From Mucilaginibacter flavus (GTDB lineage Bacteria > Bacteroidota > Bacteroidia > Sphingobacteriales > Sphingobacteriaceae), in assembly GCF_030409315.1 (NCBI RefSeq), contig NZ_JAUFPS010000005.1, positions 1 to 64,000 on the forward strand: 64,000 bases of DNA, read 5' to 3'. The translations under genes were made by a program, and so were the position numbers. This document shows, piece by piece, positions 1-8,646 of the stretch. The stretch's first letter is position 1. Each line of letters begins with the position of its first letter. The notes under the pieces are model-generated. The model worked only from the letters and a program-made list of their open reading frames with translations. It had not been told where the DNA came from and made no database searches.

Positions 1-151
1 CTCAAAATCAGGGTTGGAATTAATTGGTTCGTTCATCAAACAAAAGTCCAACTTTTTCGCAACTTGTGTACACACAGTAGCCCGTTGGGAGGGAATAAAA
101 CACCTCTGATAATCAGAGTTTAAAACCCATCGCTATTTGGAAATGAGGCTT
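1..151. other. Left edge, no gene seen
   Basis: No convincing coding sequence lies before the end of hisS. A perfect 7-bp inverted repeat with a one-base centre lies at 104-118 (CTCTGAT-A-ATCAGAG). It is flanked by A-rich sequence on the left, so it could act as a weak terminator for hisS, which is read leftward. No strong T-run follows it, so this is only a suggestion. Confidence 0.4.
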
Positions 152-1696
152 TTACCCCACCATCCTATCTACAATTTCAGCTACGGTCAGTTTCTCCTGC
201 ACACCGCTGCTCATATCTTTAAAAGTAAGCAGTCCGGTTGCAATTTCATCGCCACCGATTACTACCGTGTAGGGGATATTTTTATTATTGGCGTAATCCA
301 ACTGTTTTTTGATTTTGGCACCTGCGGGATAAAGTTCGGCGTTTACGTTTTGCCTGCGAAGCTGTTGTAATAATGGCAAGCCATAAGTTTCGCCCTCTTT
401 ATCGAAATTACAGATCAATACTCTGGTGGTTTGGTTGGCGGTGGTTGGGAAAAGGTTCAATTCTTCCAGCACATCGTAAATTCTATCGGCACCAAAGGAA
501 ATACCCACACCTGTTAAGCCTTTTAAGCCAAACATACCGGTTAAGTCATCATATCTGCCACCGCCGCCAATGCTGCCCATAGTAGCTTCGTTGGTTTTTA
601 CTTCAAATATGGCACCGGTGTAATAGTTTAGTCCGCGGGCAAGGGTTATATCCAGTTCGAGCGTAGCGGTTTGCAGCGGGCAGCTTTGCAGGTATGTAAA
701 AACGGTTTCTATTTCGTCGCAACCTTTTAACCCGGTAGTCGATTCGGCCAGGGCTTCGCGCAGACTTTGTAGTTTTTCGGCATTGGTACCTTGCAACAAG
801 ATCACCGGTTTTATTTTTTCAATATCAGTTTCGGTAAACCCGCGATCAAGCAATTCTTTGGTTACACCATCCAGACCTATTTTATCCAGCTTATCAATAG
901 CTACGGTAAGGTCGATAATGTTATCTGCTTTATTGATCAGCTCGGCAATGCCGGAAAGTATTTTGCGGTTATTGATTTTGATGGTAAAATCTTTCAGCCC
1001 TAATTTGCCTAAAGCTTCGTCATAGATCAATACAAATTCAGCTTCATTTAATAATGAATCGGAACCTACCACATCGGCATCACATTGGTAAAACTCGCGA
1101 TAACGGCCACGTTGCGGCCTATCGGCACGCCAAACCGGCTGCACCTGAAAACGCTTAAACGGGAATGTGATTTCATTTTGATGTTGAACTACGTAACGGG
1201 CAAAGGGAACGGTTAGATCGTAGCGGAGGGCTTTTTCGGAGATATTGTTAGTTAGTTTATTAAACGCAACAAGTCGATTTTTCGGAGCTATCAACTTATA
1301 GTTTTTTTCATAGTCATCGTGAAAAGCTATTTTCTCGGCATCTGTTTCTGCTGAGTTATATTTACTAATCAGATTATACATTGAATCAAGCACCTCAAAA
1401 TTGGTATTATCCTGTAATTCCAACAAGCCCTTATCCAATTCATTAAAAAAAGACTCTAAAGACTTTGAATTAAAATACTCTCCTGAATCAAGGATTTTAA
1501 ATATTAACTTATCGCCCTCTTCTCCATACTTTCCGGTTAACGTCGATAGATTTTCCATCGTAGGTGTTTCTATCTGCTGATAGCCGTATTTGCGGAAAAC
1601 GCTTTTAATAGTATCAAAAATATAATTACGTTTCACCATTTCAACAGGTGAAAAATCGCGGGTGCCTTTAGGTACGGATGGTTTGATGGATGCCAT
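152..1696 (-). CDS. hisS: Histidyl-tRNA synthetase with an enlarged insertion
   Basis: Class II aminoacyl-tRNA synthetase that charges tRNA-His with histidine in the cytoplasm. The frame shows the N-terminal PKGTRDF, motif 2 around residues 188-208 (RADRPQRGRYREFYQCDAD), the histidine-specific LARGLNYYTG near 352-361, and motif 3 GVGISFGADR near 396-405. A C-terminal anticodon-binding domain follows. The protein is 514 residues, longer than the roughly 420-460 usual for the family. The extra length lies at about residues 71-150, between YGEEGDKLIF and SEKALRYDL, and its DNA (about 1240-1490) looks more AT-rich than its flanks. The frame opens at 1711, but a TACATTTG promoter element at 1701-1708 lies inside that extension, so ATG at 1696 (MASIKPSVPKG) is the likely start. 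Expression from a very short or absent leader is inferred. Confidence 0.95.
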   Translation of the reverse strand: MASIKPSVPKGTRDFSPVEMVKRNYIFDTIKSVFRKYGYQQIETPTMENLSTLTGKYGEEGDKLIFKILDSGEYFNSKSLESFFNELDKGLLELQDNTNFEVLDSMYNLISKYNSAETDAEKIAFHDDYEKNYKLIAPKNRLVAFNKLTNNISEKALRYDLTVPFARYVVQHQNEITFPFKRFQVQPVWRADRPQRGRYREFYQCDADVVGSDSLLNEAEFVLIYDEALGKLGLKDFTIKINNRKILSGIAELINKADNIIDLTVAIDKLDKIGLDGVTKELLDRGFTETDIEKIKPVILLQGTNAEKLQSLREALAESTTGLKGCDEIETVFTYLQSCPLQTATLELDITLARGLNYYTGAIFEVKTNEATMGSIGGGGRYDDLTGMFGLKGLTGVGISFGADRIYDVLEELNLFPTTANQTTRVLICNFDKEGETYGLPLLQQLRRQNVNAELYPAGAKIKKQLDYANNKNIPYTVVIGGDEIATGLLTFKDMSSGVQEKLTVAEIVDRMVG

Positions 1697-1700
1697 GCGG

Positions 1701-1708
1701 CAAATGTA
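1701..1708 (-). promoter_or_regulatory. -7 promoter element of hisS
   Basis: On the minus strand this reads TACATTTG, matching the Bacteroidota -7 consensus TAnnTTTG. It ends only 4 bases before the ATG at 1696, so the mRNA would be nearly leaderless. It also rules out the upstream in-frame start at 1711. Confidence 0.6.
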
Positions 1709-1789
1709 CAAAAAAGCTTAAGCCCTCCCAACCTCATTAGCGCGACGGATAAATGACACAGTTTTTACTATAGTTTTCGCCTATTCGTA

Positions 1790-1797
1790 TATTTTTG
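1790..1797 (+). promoter_or_regulatory. -7 promoter element of the GNAT gene
   Basis: TATTTTTG matches TAnnTTTG and lies 6 bases before the ATG at 1804. It overlaps the TTG at 1795 that would otherwise open the frame, which favours the ATG and suggests a near-leaderless transcript. Confidence 0.5.
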
Positions 1798-1803
1798 AAA
1801 ACC

Positions 1804-2313
1804 ATGAACATTATCGCCCAAACACCCCGCTTACTGATCCGTGAATTTACTGCTAATGATGAAGCGCTTTCTTTACTCATGGATGAGGATGAGCGGCTTA
1901 CCCAATATGTAAAAAAACGTACCCCGGCCGAGGCTAAACAGGTTTTTAAGGATACCCTTAAAGATTACAAAAACAAAACAGGGCTTGGACGCTGGGGGAT
2001 TTTCGACATTGCTAATAATGATTTCATTGGCGTTTGCATGCTGAAACCAAGTGAATCTGACCCTAATAGTATTGAACTGGGCTACCGCCTGCATTTAAAA
2101 TACTGGGGCAAAGGTATCGCCACCGAACTTTCGCAGGCGCTTGTTGATTACGGTTTTAATCAATTGGGACTGATAGAAATTTGCGCCGTTACACACCCGC
2201 AAAACGCCGCATCGCAAAAGGTACTGCTAAAGGCCGGACTTAAACGAAGCGGGGAGGCTTTTTGGTACGGTGAGGATTTGCCTTTGTTTAAAGTGCGAAA
2301 AGCTGTGATTTGA
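1804..2313 (+). CDS. GNAT-family N-acetyltransferase, RimJ/RimL type
   Basis: Predicted acetyl-CoA-dependent N-acetyltransferase of about 169 residues. It opens with TPRLLIREF, typical of the RimJ/RimL (Acetyltransf_3) branch. The central ELGYRLHLKYWGKGIATEL carries the pyrophosphate-binding Gly loop (WGKGIA) of the acetyl-CoA site, and the next helix reads VTHPQNAASQKVLLKAGL, also characteristic. Family members acetylate ribosomal protein N-termini or small molecules; the substrate cannot be read from the sequence. It stands alone, divergent from hisS. A frame opening at TTG 1795 would add three residues, but the promoter position favours ATG 1804. Confidence 0.85.
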   Translation: MNIIAQTPRLLIREFTANDEALSLLMDEDERLTQYVKKRTPAEAKQVFKDTLKDYKNKTGLGRWGIFDIANNDFIGVCMLKPSESDPNSIELGYRLHLKYWGKGIATELSQALVDYGFNQLGLIEICAVTHPQNAASQKVLLKAGLKRSGEAFWYGEDLPLFKVRKAVI

Positions 2314-2806
2314 TTTGCTTTATTGCTTTTGGGTTACTAACTATTAGATTTATTTGTAACTGACAAACATCGGCCCGCTCAATTGCCGCGGGAGGGCTGT
2401 TACTTTTTCTTGATAAAAAGTAACCAAGACCGAGCATAGCGAGATAATGAGCACCAATAAAATAAATAACAGCGAATAATTCAAGTCAGCAGAAATGCTT
2501 CTTTGCGCTCAAGTCCTCTGCCCTGCAAAACGGGCAAAACCTGGGCTGGGATTATTTTGCCCTCGCCCGCTTTTGCCCCAACCGCAAAAACTCCCTATGC
2601 CCTGCCGCCGTACAAGCCCCGCATTGTTTTGTCCGTTTTCGCCCGAAGCTGTTCTGCTGACACTTTCGGAATAACGAGAGCATTTTGGGCAATTGTAACA
2701 AAAATCCTGTAATCCCTTAATCCTAAAAATCCCGGTTCAGACAAAAATTCTACTAATTCTCAAATCCTGAAAATTCTGATTCAGACAAAAAAATACTCAA
2801 CCAAAT
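2314..2806. other. Gene-poor spacer holding dispersed repeats
   Basis: A perfect 10-bp hairpin (arms GTTACTTTTT 2399-2408 and AAAAAGTAAC 2415-2424) lies about 85 bases after the GNAT gene and may end its transcript. From about 2700 two tandem degenerate copies of a repeat ending in GGTTCAGACAAA or GATTCAGACAAA follow (2704-2793). Related copies occur near 45928-45975 and 52973-53122. A 69-codon frame at 2503-2712 has no recognisable motif or start signal, and I do not call it a gene. Confidence 0.6.
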
Positions 2807-3244
2807 CTACTCAACCAACCTCTTGATAATCGCTTTACACCCGTCTTCAATCAGCGTGAAAACCGGCTCAAACTGGTTGTCATCATAATAAGGATCGGGG
2901 ACTATTTTATCACCAAGCAGCATACTTACTTTTTGGGCGTCTGTATCGTTACGAGCCATGTTGAGTACATTGCTCAGGTTGCTTTTATCCATCACAAAAA
3001 TGTGGTCGAACTCGTCGAAATCGCTTCGCCTGAACACACGACAAACCTGTTTGCTGATATCAACACCATGATTACGCGCCGCGCGGATGGAACGCCTGTC
3101 TGGTGCTTCGCCAACGTGCCAATTGCCCGTACCGGCCGAGTCAACTTCCCAACCAAGGCCCTGCTCATCGCTCAGGTGCTGCATAATCCCCTCCGCCAGC
3201 GGCGAACGACAAATGTTGCCGAGGCATACCATTAAGATTTTCAT
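2807..3244 (-). CDS. Low-molecular-weight protein-tyrosine phosphatase
   Basis: Small cytoplasmic phosphatase of 145 residues that hydrolyses phosphotyrosine through a cysteinyl-phosphate intermediate. The N-terminal P-loop CLGNICRS (nucleophile Cys7, Arg13, Ser14) and the general-acid loop with Asp117 (VPDPYYDD) are both intact, so an active enzyme is expected. Relatives are named YfkJ, Wzb or Etp, but no exopolysaccharide kinase is nearby, so the cellular target is unknown. The start is fixed because the P-loop begins at residue 7. Intergenic repeats of the CCTTTCGCC family begin right upstream at 3245. Confidence 0.93.
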   Translation of the reverse strand: MKILMVCLGNICRSPLAEGIMQHLSDEQGLGWEVDSAGTGNWHVGEAPDRRSIRAARNHGVDISKQVCRVFRRSDFDEFDHIFVMDKSNLSNVLNMARNDTDAQKVSMLLGDKIVPDPYYDDNQFEPVFTLIEDGCKAIIKRLVE

Positions 3245-3249
3245 TTCTT

Positions 3250-3385
3250 TTTGAGGTAAAAGGTGAAAGGATAAAGGCGAAAGGTAAAATACAAAAGGTT
3301 AAAAGAGGCAGCCGACCGAAAAAATTATATTTCCAGCACCTGTAGCTGCAGCTCCTTTAACCTTTCGCCTTTAACCTTTTACCTA
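3250..3385. repeat. Inverted pair of the CCTTTCGCC repeat family
   Basis: The left part (about 3253-3300) is built from purine-rich units such as AAAGGCGAAAGGTAAAA. The right part (about 3351-3384) holds the complement, TTTAACCTTTCGCCTTT. Together they can fold into a long imperfect stem around a loop of about 50 bases between the phosphatase start and the nuclease stop. The same word family recurs at 4650-4760 and 51620-51705, where it is translated. Confidence 0.75.
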
Positions 3386-3390
3386 AAAAA

Positions 3391-4185
3391 TTACCCAAAT
3401 ATCTGATTCAATACCCCGGCTAAACGCACACCAGCTTTCAGCAGTTGCTGGTTAAGCAGGCCTATGTATTTGAAGTTGTATTTGTAGGTTAAGTTTTCGT
3501 TAGGTTTTACGTCGGTATATAATTTTTCGGCAATCTGGTTGCTCTCATACCACCACTCGCTGATTGGGGCTTTTTGTAAAGCGGCACGTTCGGCGGCTGT
3601 GGTATGATTAACCATGGCGGCGTATTCGGTATAGCTTAATTGCTGGTTATCTATCAGCTGGCTATCCCAAACCGAATGCAGGTTACTATCCTTACCAAAC
3701 CATTGTACTTTAACGTCATTACCACCTTTGTCGCTGGTGTGGCCGGTATGCAGGGGCTGATGTACGTCTTCTACAATGTGGATCAACATGCGCAGATAAA
3801 GCAATTTATTAGCTTTATTGGTCGCCGGCTTTTTTAATTCAGCAATTAAAAAATTCATTTTGGTGTAGGCATCTACAGCCGTATCGGCTTTCAGATAAGT
3901 TTGCAGTTCGGGATAAGTGTATGCTTTATCCAGATCGATAAAATGCCAGTTATACAGGTAGCTATACGCGGGGTCTGATTTTATAAAATCGGCCCAGTTA
4001 CTGGTAATGGCAATGGACTCATTACCCAATATAGCCTGTATGGCTTTGCGGGCTTTGGGTGTTAAATAGCTATCGGCTATCTGGCCGCAAATGCGGTGTC
4101 CGTTGGTACCCCAGGCCATGCTTTGCACCGGTAAGTAGCATACCGCTACAAACAGGGTGATTTTTTTTAAGATAGATAGTTTCAT
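3391..4185 (-). CDS. Secreted S1/P1-type zinc nuclease
   Basis: Exported nuclease of the S1/P1 family, which cleaves single-stranded DNA and RNA and removes 3'-phosphates using three zinc ions. A signal peptide covers residues 1-24 (ends SMA), so the mature N-terminus is Trp25, as in P1 nuclease where the N-terminal Trp binds zinc. All nine expected ligands are present in order: W25, H30, D66, H81, H136, D140, H146, H170 and D174. The H-x3-D-x5-H and H-x3-D spacings are as in the family (LIHIVEDVHQPLH; LHSVWD). Length 264 is normal. It probably acts in the periplasm or outside the cell in nucleic-acid scavenging. The small lipoprotein gene lies just upstream on the same strand, with 4 bases between them. 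Confidence 0.93.
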   Translation of the reverse strand: MKLSILKKITLFVAVCYLPVQSMAWGTNGHRICGQIADSYLTPKARKAIQAILGNESIAITSNWADFIKSDPAYSYLYNWHFIDLDKAYTYPELQTYLKADTAVDAYTKMNFLIAELKKPATNKANKLLYLRMLIHIVEDVHQPLHTGHTSDKGGNDVKVQWFGKDSNLHSVWDSQLIDNQQLSYTEYAAMVNHTTAAERAALQKAPISEWWYESNQIAEKLYTDVKPNENLTYKYNFKYIGLLNQQLLKAGVRLAGVLNQIFG

Positions 4186-4189
4186 GTTT

Positions 4190-4768
4190 TTACAATGGTT
4201 TTGGTACGCAGCCTGTTCTTTTAACCAGTCGCGCGTTTATAGGTATTACGTTTGATGTACTATTAAATTGAATAAGCGAATCTGTAGTTTGTTTTATTTT
4301 GAAAAACTCTTCATAATCGCCATAGCGGAAGCAGCTTTTCTCATCTTTGTAGCCACCGTCGGCAGTGCAAAACTCCCCTTTAAGATGTAGGGTATCTTGT
4401 TTTTGGGTATAGGTGCCTTTAATATATTCGGCCCAGTGACCGCTGCTCATGCAGGTATCGGCACCGTAATTAACTTTACTTACGGTGTTGATGCGTACAA
4501 AAAACGAGTCGCAGCTAAATTTCAGATCATATAACGAATAGGTAACCAAACGCTTTTGCGCTGGCACCGAATCCTGCTTCCACTCGCCCTGTAACATTTT
4601 GATGCCCGGCTTTTGATAGTTGGCATTCATGGTACAGGAAGAAAGGTACGTAGAGAGGTAAAAGGCGAAAGGTAAAAGGTAAAAGGCTTTTGAGCGTAAA
4701 GCTGAAGGCTTAAAGCTAAAAGCGGGAAGGTGAAAGCTGAAAGGCCAAAGGCCAAAGGTCTTCTGCAT
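4190..4768 (-). CDS. Small putative lipoprotein with repeat-encoded signal peptide
   Basis: About 192 residues from ATG 4768; I do not recognise the mature domain. A lipobox-like LSSC places the lipidated Cys at about residue 45, after a hydrophobic stretch LLPFAFYLSTYLSS. The mature part opens LQGEWKQDSVPAQKRL and holds a Cys-containing segment KSCFRYGDYEEFF, with a lipocalin-like alternation of strands. The oddity is that residues from about 6 to 40 are encoded by the CCTTTCGCC intergenic repeat (4650-4760), so the secretion signal appears to derive from a repeat. The open frame extends to 4879, inside fumC, but the fumC terminator at 4796-4824 lies between, so that longer start is unlikely. 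An alternative is a later start at 4630 (MNANYQKPG), with no signal. Confidence 0.6.
   Translation of the reverse strand: MQKTFGLWPFSFHLPAFSFKPSALRSKAFYLLPFAFYLSTYLSSCTMNANYQKPGIKMLQGEWKQDSVPAQKRLVTYSLYDLKFSCDSFFVRINTVSKVNYGADTCMSSGHWAEYIKGTYTQKQDTLHLKGEFCTADGGYKDEKSCFRYGDYEEFFKIKQTTDSLIQFNSTSNVIPINARLVKRTGCVPKPL
4650..4760 (-). repeat. CCTTTCGCC-family repeat inside the lipoprotein start region
   Basis: On the minus strand this is a run of degenerate units (CCTTTGGCC, CTTTCAGC, CTTTTAGC, CTTTTACC). It includes the 18-mer ACCTTTCGCCTTTTACCT, which is identical to one at the start of the gene at 51603. Here it reads L-P-F-A-F-Y-L as part of the presumed signal peptide. Confidence 0.75.
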
Positions 4769-4790
4769 ATTTCGGATGCTGTTCAAAGCA

Positions 4791-4824
4791 GTAAATAAAA
4801 AGCCCCTCTCCTTTAGGAGAGGGG
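4791..4824 (-). terminator. Rho-independent terminator of fumC
   Basis: A perfect 9-bp stem (CCCCTCTCC 4803-4811, loop TTTA, GGAGAGGGG 4816-4824) is followed on the minus strand by CTTTTTATTTAC. It lies 16 bases after the fumC stop. The same core plus flanking GGTGAGGC recurs at 32621-32740, so this terminator belongs to a dispersed family. Confidence 0.8.
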
Positions 4825-4839
4825 TTGGGGTGAGGCTTC

Positions 4840-6237
4840 TTATTTTAAGCTTCCTATCATATTTTCGGGGCGTACCCACTCGTCAAACTGTTCGTTGGTT
4901 AATAAACCAAGTCCGATTGCTGCTTCACGTAATGAGCTGCCTTCTTTTAGTGCTGTTTTGGCAATTTTGGCGGCGTTTTCGTAACCGATGTGTGGGTTAA
5001 GCGCCGTAACCAGCATCAATGAGTTTTCCAGGTGTTTTTTTATACCGGCGTAGTTTGGTTCGATACCAACGGCGCAATGATCATTAAAGGATACACAGGC
5101 ATCACCAATTAAACGGGCCGACTGCAGGAAGTTAGCTGCCATAACCGGTTTAAACACGTTTAACTCGTAATGACCATTTGAACCACCGATAGAAATAGTT
5201 ACATCGTTACCCATTACCTGCGCGGCCACCATGGTAACAGCTTCGTTTTGGGTTGGATTAACCTTGCCCGGCATAATTGATGAACCCGGCTCGTTATCTG
5301 GGATATGGATTTCGCCAATACCCGAACGCGGACCAGAAGCCAGCATCCTGATATCGTTTGCTATTTTCATTAAAGAAACCGCTATTTGTTTTAAAGCGCC
5401 ATGACTTTCAACAATGGCATCATGAGCGGCTAATGCTTCAAATTTATTTTCGGCAGTAATGAACGGCAATCCGGTAAATTCGGCTATATATTCTGCAACT
5501 TTTACGTCATAACCTTGTGGAGTATTGATGCCGGTACCTACAGCTGTACCACCAAGGGCCAGCTCAGAAAGGTGATCTAAAGTGTTACGCAGCGCTTTTA
5601 AACCGTGGTTTAATTGTGATACATAACCAGAAAACTCCTGCCCCAAAGTAAGCGGCGTAGCGTCCATCAAGTGGGTACGACCAATCTTTACCACATTTTT
5701 AAACGCCTCAACTTTAGCCTGTAAAGTATCGCGTAGTTTTTCAATACCAGGAATGGTTACATCAATCAGGATTTTGTAGGCCGCGATGTGCATTGCCGTT
5801 GGGTAAGTATCGTTTGATGATTGTGATTTATTTACATCATCATTGGGGTGGATGAAAGTTTTGCCTTCGCCCAGTTTGTTACCTTGTAATACGTGCGCTC
5901 GGTTAGCAACAACCTCGTTCACGTTCATGTTTGATTGCGTGCCCGAGCCTGTTTGCCAGATCACCAGTGGAAATTCTGATGCCAGCGCGCCGGTCAATAT
6001 CTCATCACAAACCTGTGCTATCAAGTCACGTTTTTCGGCAGATAGTACGCCAAGATCGGTATTGGTATACGCGGCGGCTTTTTTAAGATAAGCAAACGCG
6101 TCGATAATTTCCTTTGGCATTGAAGCCTCCGGACCAATTTTAAAGTTATTGCGTGAACGCTCTGTTTGTGCTCCCCAGTATTTATCGGCAGGTACCTGTA
6201 CCTCGCCCATGGTATCGTGTTCGGTTCTGAAACTCAT
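4840..6237 (-). CDS. fumC: Fumarate hydratase, class II
   Basis: Homotetrameric, iron-independent fumarase that interconverts fumarate and malate in the TCA cycle. From ATG 6237 the protein is 465 residues, the usual size. It has the superfamily signature [14 protein letters not shown] at about residues 318-331, the [10 protein letters not shown] segment with the substrate-binding His near 189, and the N-terminal [19 protein letters not shown]. The frame could open at 6264, but a TAACTTTG promoter element at 6262-6269 overlaps that codon, so 6237 (MSFRTEHD) is correct. It is monocistronic, with its own terminator at 4791-4824. Confidence 0.96.
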   Translation of the reverse strand: MSFRTEHDTMGEVQVPADKYWGAQTERSRNNFKIGPEASMPKEIIDAFAYLKKAAAYTNTDLGVLSAEKRDLIAQVCDEILTGALASEFPLVIWQTGSGTQSNMNVNEVVANRAHVLQGNKLGEGKTFIHPNDDVNKSQSSNDTYPTAMHIAAYKILIDVTIPGIEKLRDTLQAKVEAFKNVVKIGRTHLMDATPLTLGQEFSGYVSQLNHGLKALRNTLDHLSELALGGTAVGTGINTPQGYDVKVAEYIAEFTGLPFITAENKFEALAAHDAIVESHGALKQIAVSLMKIANDIRMLASGPRSGIGEIHIPDNEPGSSIMPGKVNPTQNEAVTMVAAQVMGNDVTISIGGSNGHYELNVFKPVMAANFLQSARLIGDACVSFNDHCAVGIEPNYAGIKKHLENSLMLVTALNPHIGYENAAKIAKTALKEGSSLREAAIGLGLLTNEQFDEWVRPENMIGSLK

Positions 6238-6261
6238 GGTTGTATTAAAATTTTGCAGGGG

Positions 6262-6269
6262 CAAAGTTA
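6262..6269 (-). promoter_or_regulatory. -7 promoter element of fumC
   Basis: The minus strand reads TAACTTTG, a match to TAnnTTTG, 24 bases before the ATG at 6237. It excludes the longer in-frame start at 6264. Confidence 0.6.
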
Positions 6270-6355
6270 TGCTTTTATCTGATGCGGGGGAAAGGCAAAT
6301 GGTAATCTTTTTGTGATGGAAAGAAGGAATATTTTTCTTACAACCAATCTGACAA

Positions 6356-7477
6356 TTAAAGCAAGTTTTTTGATGTCAACAGCTTTTGCAGATATTCGTA
6401 AGAGCAATAATACTCAATGTCGTTACTATAATTTATCTCCATATTTTGGAGTTCTTCTATTATTTCAATATCTCGAAATTCACTTTTAAAATATTCTATA
6501 TCATAAATAGGATGCCTGTCAAACAGCTTAGAAAACTCATAATTTAGAAGAGCTTTAAAGTCATGAACCACATCAGCTTGATCTCCATCGACTATATCAA
6601 CCGTGAAAGTAATGAGTTCATCATTACCTACCAGTCTTTGAGGGGATTTATCATTTTCTACTTTTGTAAATTTCTCTATTGTATCTATGGTTTCACACAA
6701 AGATTCTTTTAAAGACTCAATGAACAAATCAATGGAATGAGAATAGCGAGGATGGGTACTTGAATTTTCAAAATAATAAAGCAATGCATCCTTTTTGAAA
6801 TTTTTTTCGGATTTAAAAATTGCTTCAAAACGATGCTCCACGAGGTCCAAAATATTTTTAAATGGAATCATTGAGTGGACAAGCTTTTTAAGTTCATCCA
6901 AAGTTTTCTTGAATCCAACGAGAATTACCTTAATTTTCTCCCAGAGTATATTTAAATACTTATTTAAAAAATCTTTATGTCTTTCTATAATTTCACTCAA
7001 ACTGTGGTATGTGTCTTTTCCCTTAAAGTCATTATCCACTGAATAAAGAATATAATTTATAGTGCCATTTGAGAAGAATTGGCCTAAGAATATAGACGAT
7101 ATTAATTCGCGTCCAACTGGCTTTCTCCTTATTGGGTGTCCTATTAATTCGTTTCGGATTGTCCTATTAGGGTTTTTATCTTCTTGGCTCGACGGTTGTT
7201 CTTTAAATATGTAAAGTATTTCGTCGATCAGGTCTTGTTGCGCATAAATAGTCTGCATCACGCCTGTTGCTTGAAATACACTATAATTGAAATCTTTAAA
7301 ATATTCAATGTTCTGAACGAACGGCAATGTATCCCTTAAATAATTAAAAATATCCGCATAATAATTGATTTTGCTTTGCGTCTCAAAATTTATCTTGGAT
7401 TTACAAAATCGATAATTACAGAAATAAATTTCCCACGCTTCGTTGATTGTTTTTAGCTTTTCTTCAATTCGTATCAT
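6356..7477 (-). CDS. AT-rich orphan protein with an HEPN-like motif
   Basis: Unrecognised soluble protein of about 373 residues from ATG 7477 ([16 protein letters not shown]). It is mostly helical by eye, rich in Asn, Lys, Ile and Phe, with no signal peptide or membrane segment. The one notable motif is RNELIGHP, Arg108 to His114: an R-x5-H with a polar residue after Arg. This is the pattern of HEPN RNase active sites found in many toxin and anti-phage proteins. The DNA is visibly more AT-rich than the flanking fumC and TPR genes, suggesting acquisition. It starts 20 bases after the TPR gene's stop, so it may be cotranscribed with it. The HEPN assignment rests on one motif and the gene's character, so it is tentative. 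The frame could open at 7528, but that start would overlap the TPR gene. Confidence 0.7.
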   Translation of the reverse strand: MIRIEEKLKTINEAWEIYFCNYRFCKSKINFETQSKINYYADIFNYLRDTLPFVQNIEYFKDFNYSVFQATGVMQTIYAQQDLIDEILYIFKEQPSSQEDKNPNRTIRNELIGHPIRRKPVGRELISSIFLGQFFSNGTINYILYSVDNDFKGKDTYHSLSEIIERHKDFLNKYLNILWEKIKVILVGFKKTLDELKKLVHSMIPFKNILDLVEHRFEAIFKSEKNFKKDALLYYFENSSTHPRYSHSIDLFIESLKESLCETIDTIEKFTKVENDKSPQRLVGNDELITFTVDIVDGDQADVVHDFKALLNYEFSKLFDRHPIYDIEYFKSEFRDIEIIEELQNMEINYSNDIEYYCSYEYLQKLLTSKNLL

Positions 7478-7497
7478 AAACAGAAAGACATTTCGCC

Positions 7498-8520
7498 TCA
7501 AAACTCCCTTTTGGCAGCCGTTACCCAAGCATCAAGCGCCGATAGTTTAGCGTTGTTATCTTTAAACCATTGCAGGTTTTCATCTTTATAAGCACTTAAG
7601 CTAATTAGCCTGGCAAGTGTCTGCATGTTATCTGTTTCGGCCAGTTTCGCAAAATAGTCGGCGTAAAAATGAGTGTAAAAATCATCTTTTTTATCCATGC
7701 TAAAAGTATGCGATACTTTATAAACCGATTGCAGTTGCAGTGTTAACGAGTCAATTGCTGTTAGACCTTTTTTATCGGTAGTTGCAGATAAAATGGCTAA
7801 TGGTAAAGATAAATTTCCGGGGTTAAGGTCGGTTGCAGATATGTTTACGTTTACCGCTTTCTCGCTCTTTTTAGAAATGCCATAGTTAAGGATATATTTC
7901 ACATAATTAAAAGCCTCTGCAGATCGCTTGGTTTGCGGCTCAAGCAATAAAAAACTACTCCAGGCTAAAAGTGATACTCCGCGTTTATTTTCATAAAAAG
8001 TAGCCATTGCATAAGCCCTGTGACTACTGGCGTGTTTAGGATCTAACTTAATGGCTTCAATGGCATAAGCTTCTGCTTCGGGATATTTTTTTTGACGCAG
8101 GCTCGATATCGCCAGGTTAAAGTGCAGGCGCTGGTAATCGGGTGCTACTTCAACGCCCTTTTTATAATATTCTATCGCTTTATCGGCTTGCTTATCGTCA
8201 TCATAAATACTCCCCAGCATGTCATAAGCCGCGCCGGATTTGGGATCTAACTTAAGTAGCTTCTCTAAGTAAGGGATCGCCTCTGTGCCTTTACCACTTG
8301 AAAACAGCGTAAAGCTAATTTCATGATAGGCACTTGAGTAATTCGGATCAATTTTCATTGCCTCCTTGTATTTGGCAATGGCTTCATCGTATTTGCCGGC
8401 ATCGTGCAGGGCAACGCCTTCGGTAACTAACTTTTTGGCATCCTCGTTTGCTTGCCCAAAGGCAAACGACGAAAAAACAGACAATAAAATAAGCAACAGG
8501 AATTTGTGATAGGTTTTCAT
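7498..8520 (-). CDS. Exported TPR-repeat protein, copy 1
   Basis: Periplasmic or cell-surface tetratricopeptide protein of 340 residues. A clear signal peptide ends at about residue 22 (FAFGQA). At least four TPR units follow from about residue 25 to 190, each with the A-x-x-x-Y-K/P-x-A-I-x-Y pattern (for example YDEAIAKYKEAMKIDPNY). TPR arrays bind other proteins; no partner is identifiable. The C-terminal 150 residues are a non-TPR helical region shared with the paralogue at 9284-10285, so the two arose by duplication. A PIN toxin-antitoxin pair on the opposite strand separates them. Confidence 0.85.
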   Translation of the reverse strand: MKTYHKFLLLILLSVFSSFAFGQANEDAKKLVTEGVALHDAGKYDEAIAKYKEAMKIDPNYSSAYHEISFTLFSSGKGTEAIPYLEKLLKLDPKSGAAYDMLGSIYDDDKQADKAIEYYKKGVEVAPDYQRLHFNLAISSLRQKKYPEAEAYAIEAIKLDPKHASSHRAYAMATFYENKRGVSLLAWSSFLLLEPQTKRSAEAFNYVKYILNYGISKKSEKAVNVNISATDLNPGNLSLPLAILSATTDKKGLTAIDSLTLQLQSVYKVSHTFSMDKKDDFYTHFYADYFAKLAETDNMQTLARLISLSAYKDENLQWFKDNNAKLSALDAWVTAAKREF

Positions 8521-8614
8521 GCTTAAATGTAAGTAGTTGATTTATTAAAAAGAAATATCATTAAAAAAGATTAACACCGGTCTGTAGCACTTCGTATTAC
8601 GGTACTTTTTTTGT

Positions 8615-8622
8615 TAATTTTG
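8615..8622 (+). promoter_or_regulatory. -7 promoter element of the first toxin-antitoxin pair
   Basis: TAATTTTG matches TAnnTTTG and lies 24 bases before the GTG start of the antitoxin at 8647. This supports transcription of the pair from its own promoter. Confidence 0.5.
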
Positions 8623-8646
8623 TAATATCATCAACATTACCCAAAA

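Noticed and set aside
2503..2712. 69-codon Pro/Ala-rich frame
   Set aside because: No start signals, no motif, in a repeat-bearing gap.
4768..4879. Longer start of the lipoprotein inside fumC
   Set aside because: It would cross the fumC terminator and its codons; ATG 4768 is the first after it.
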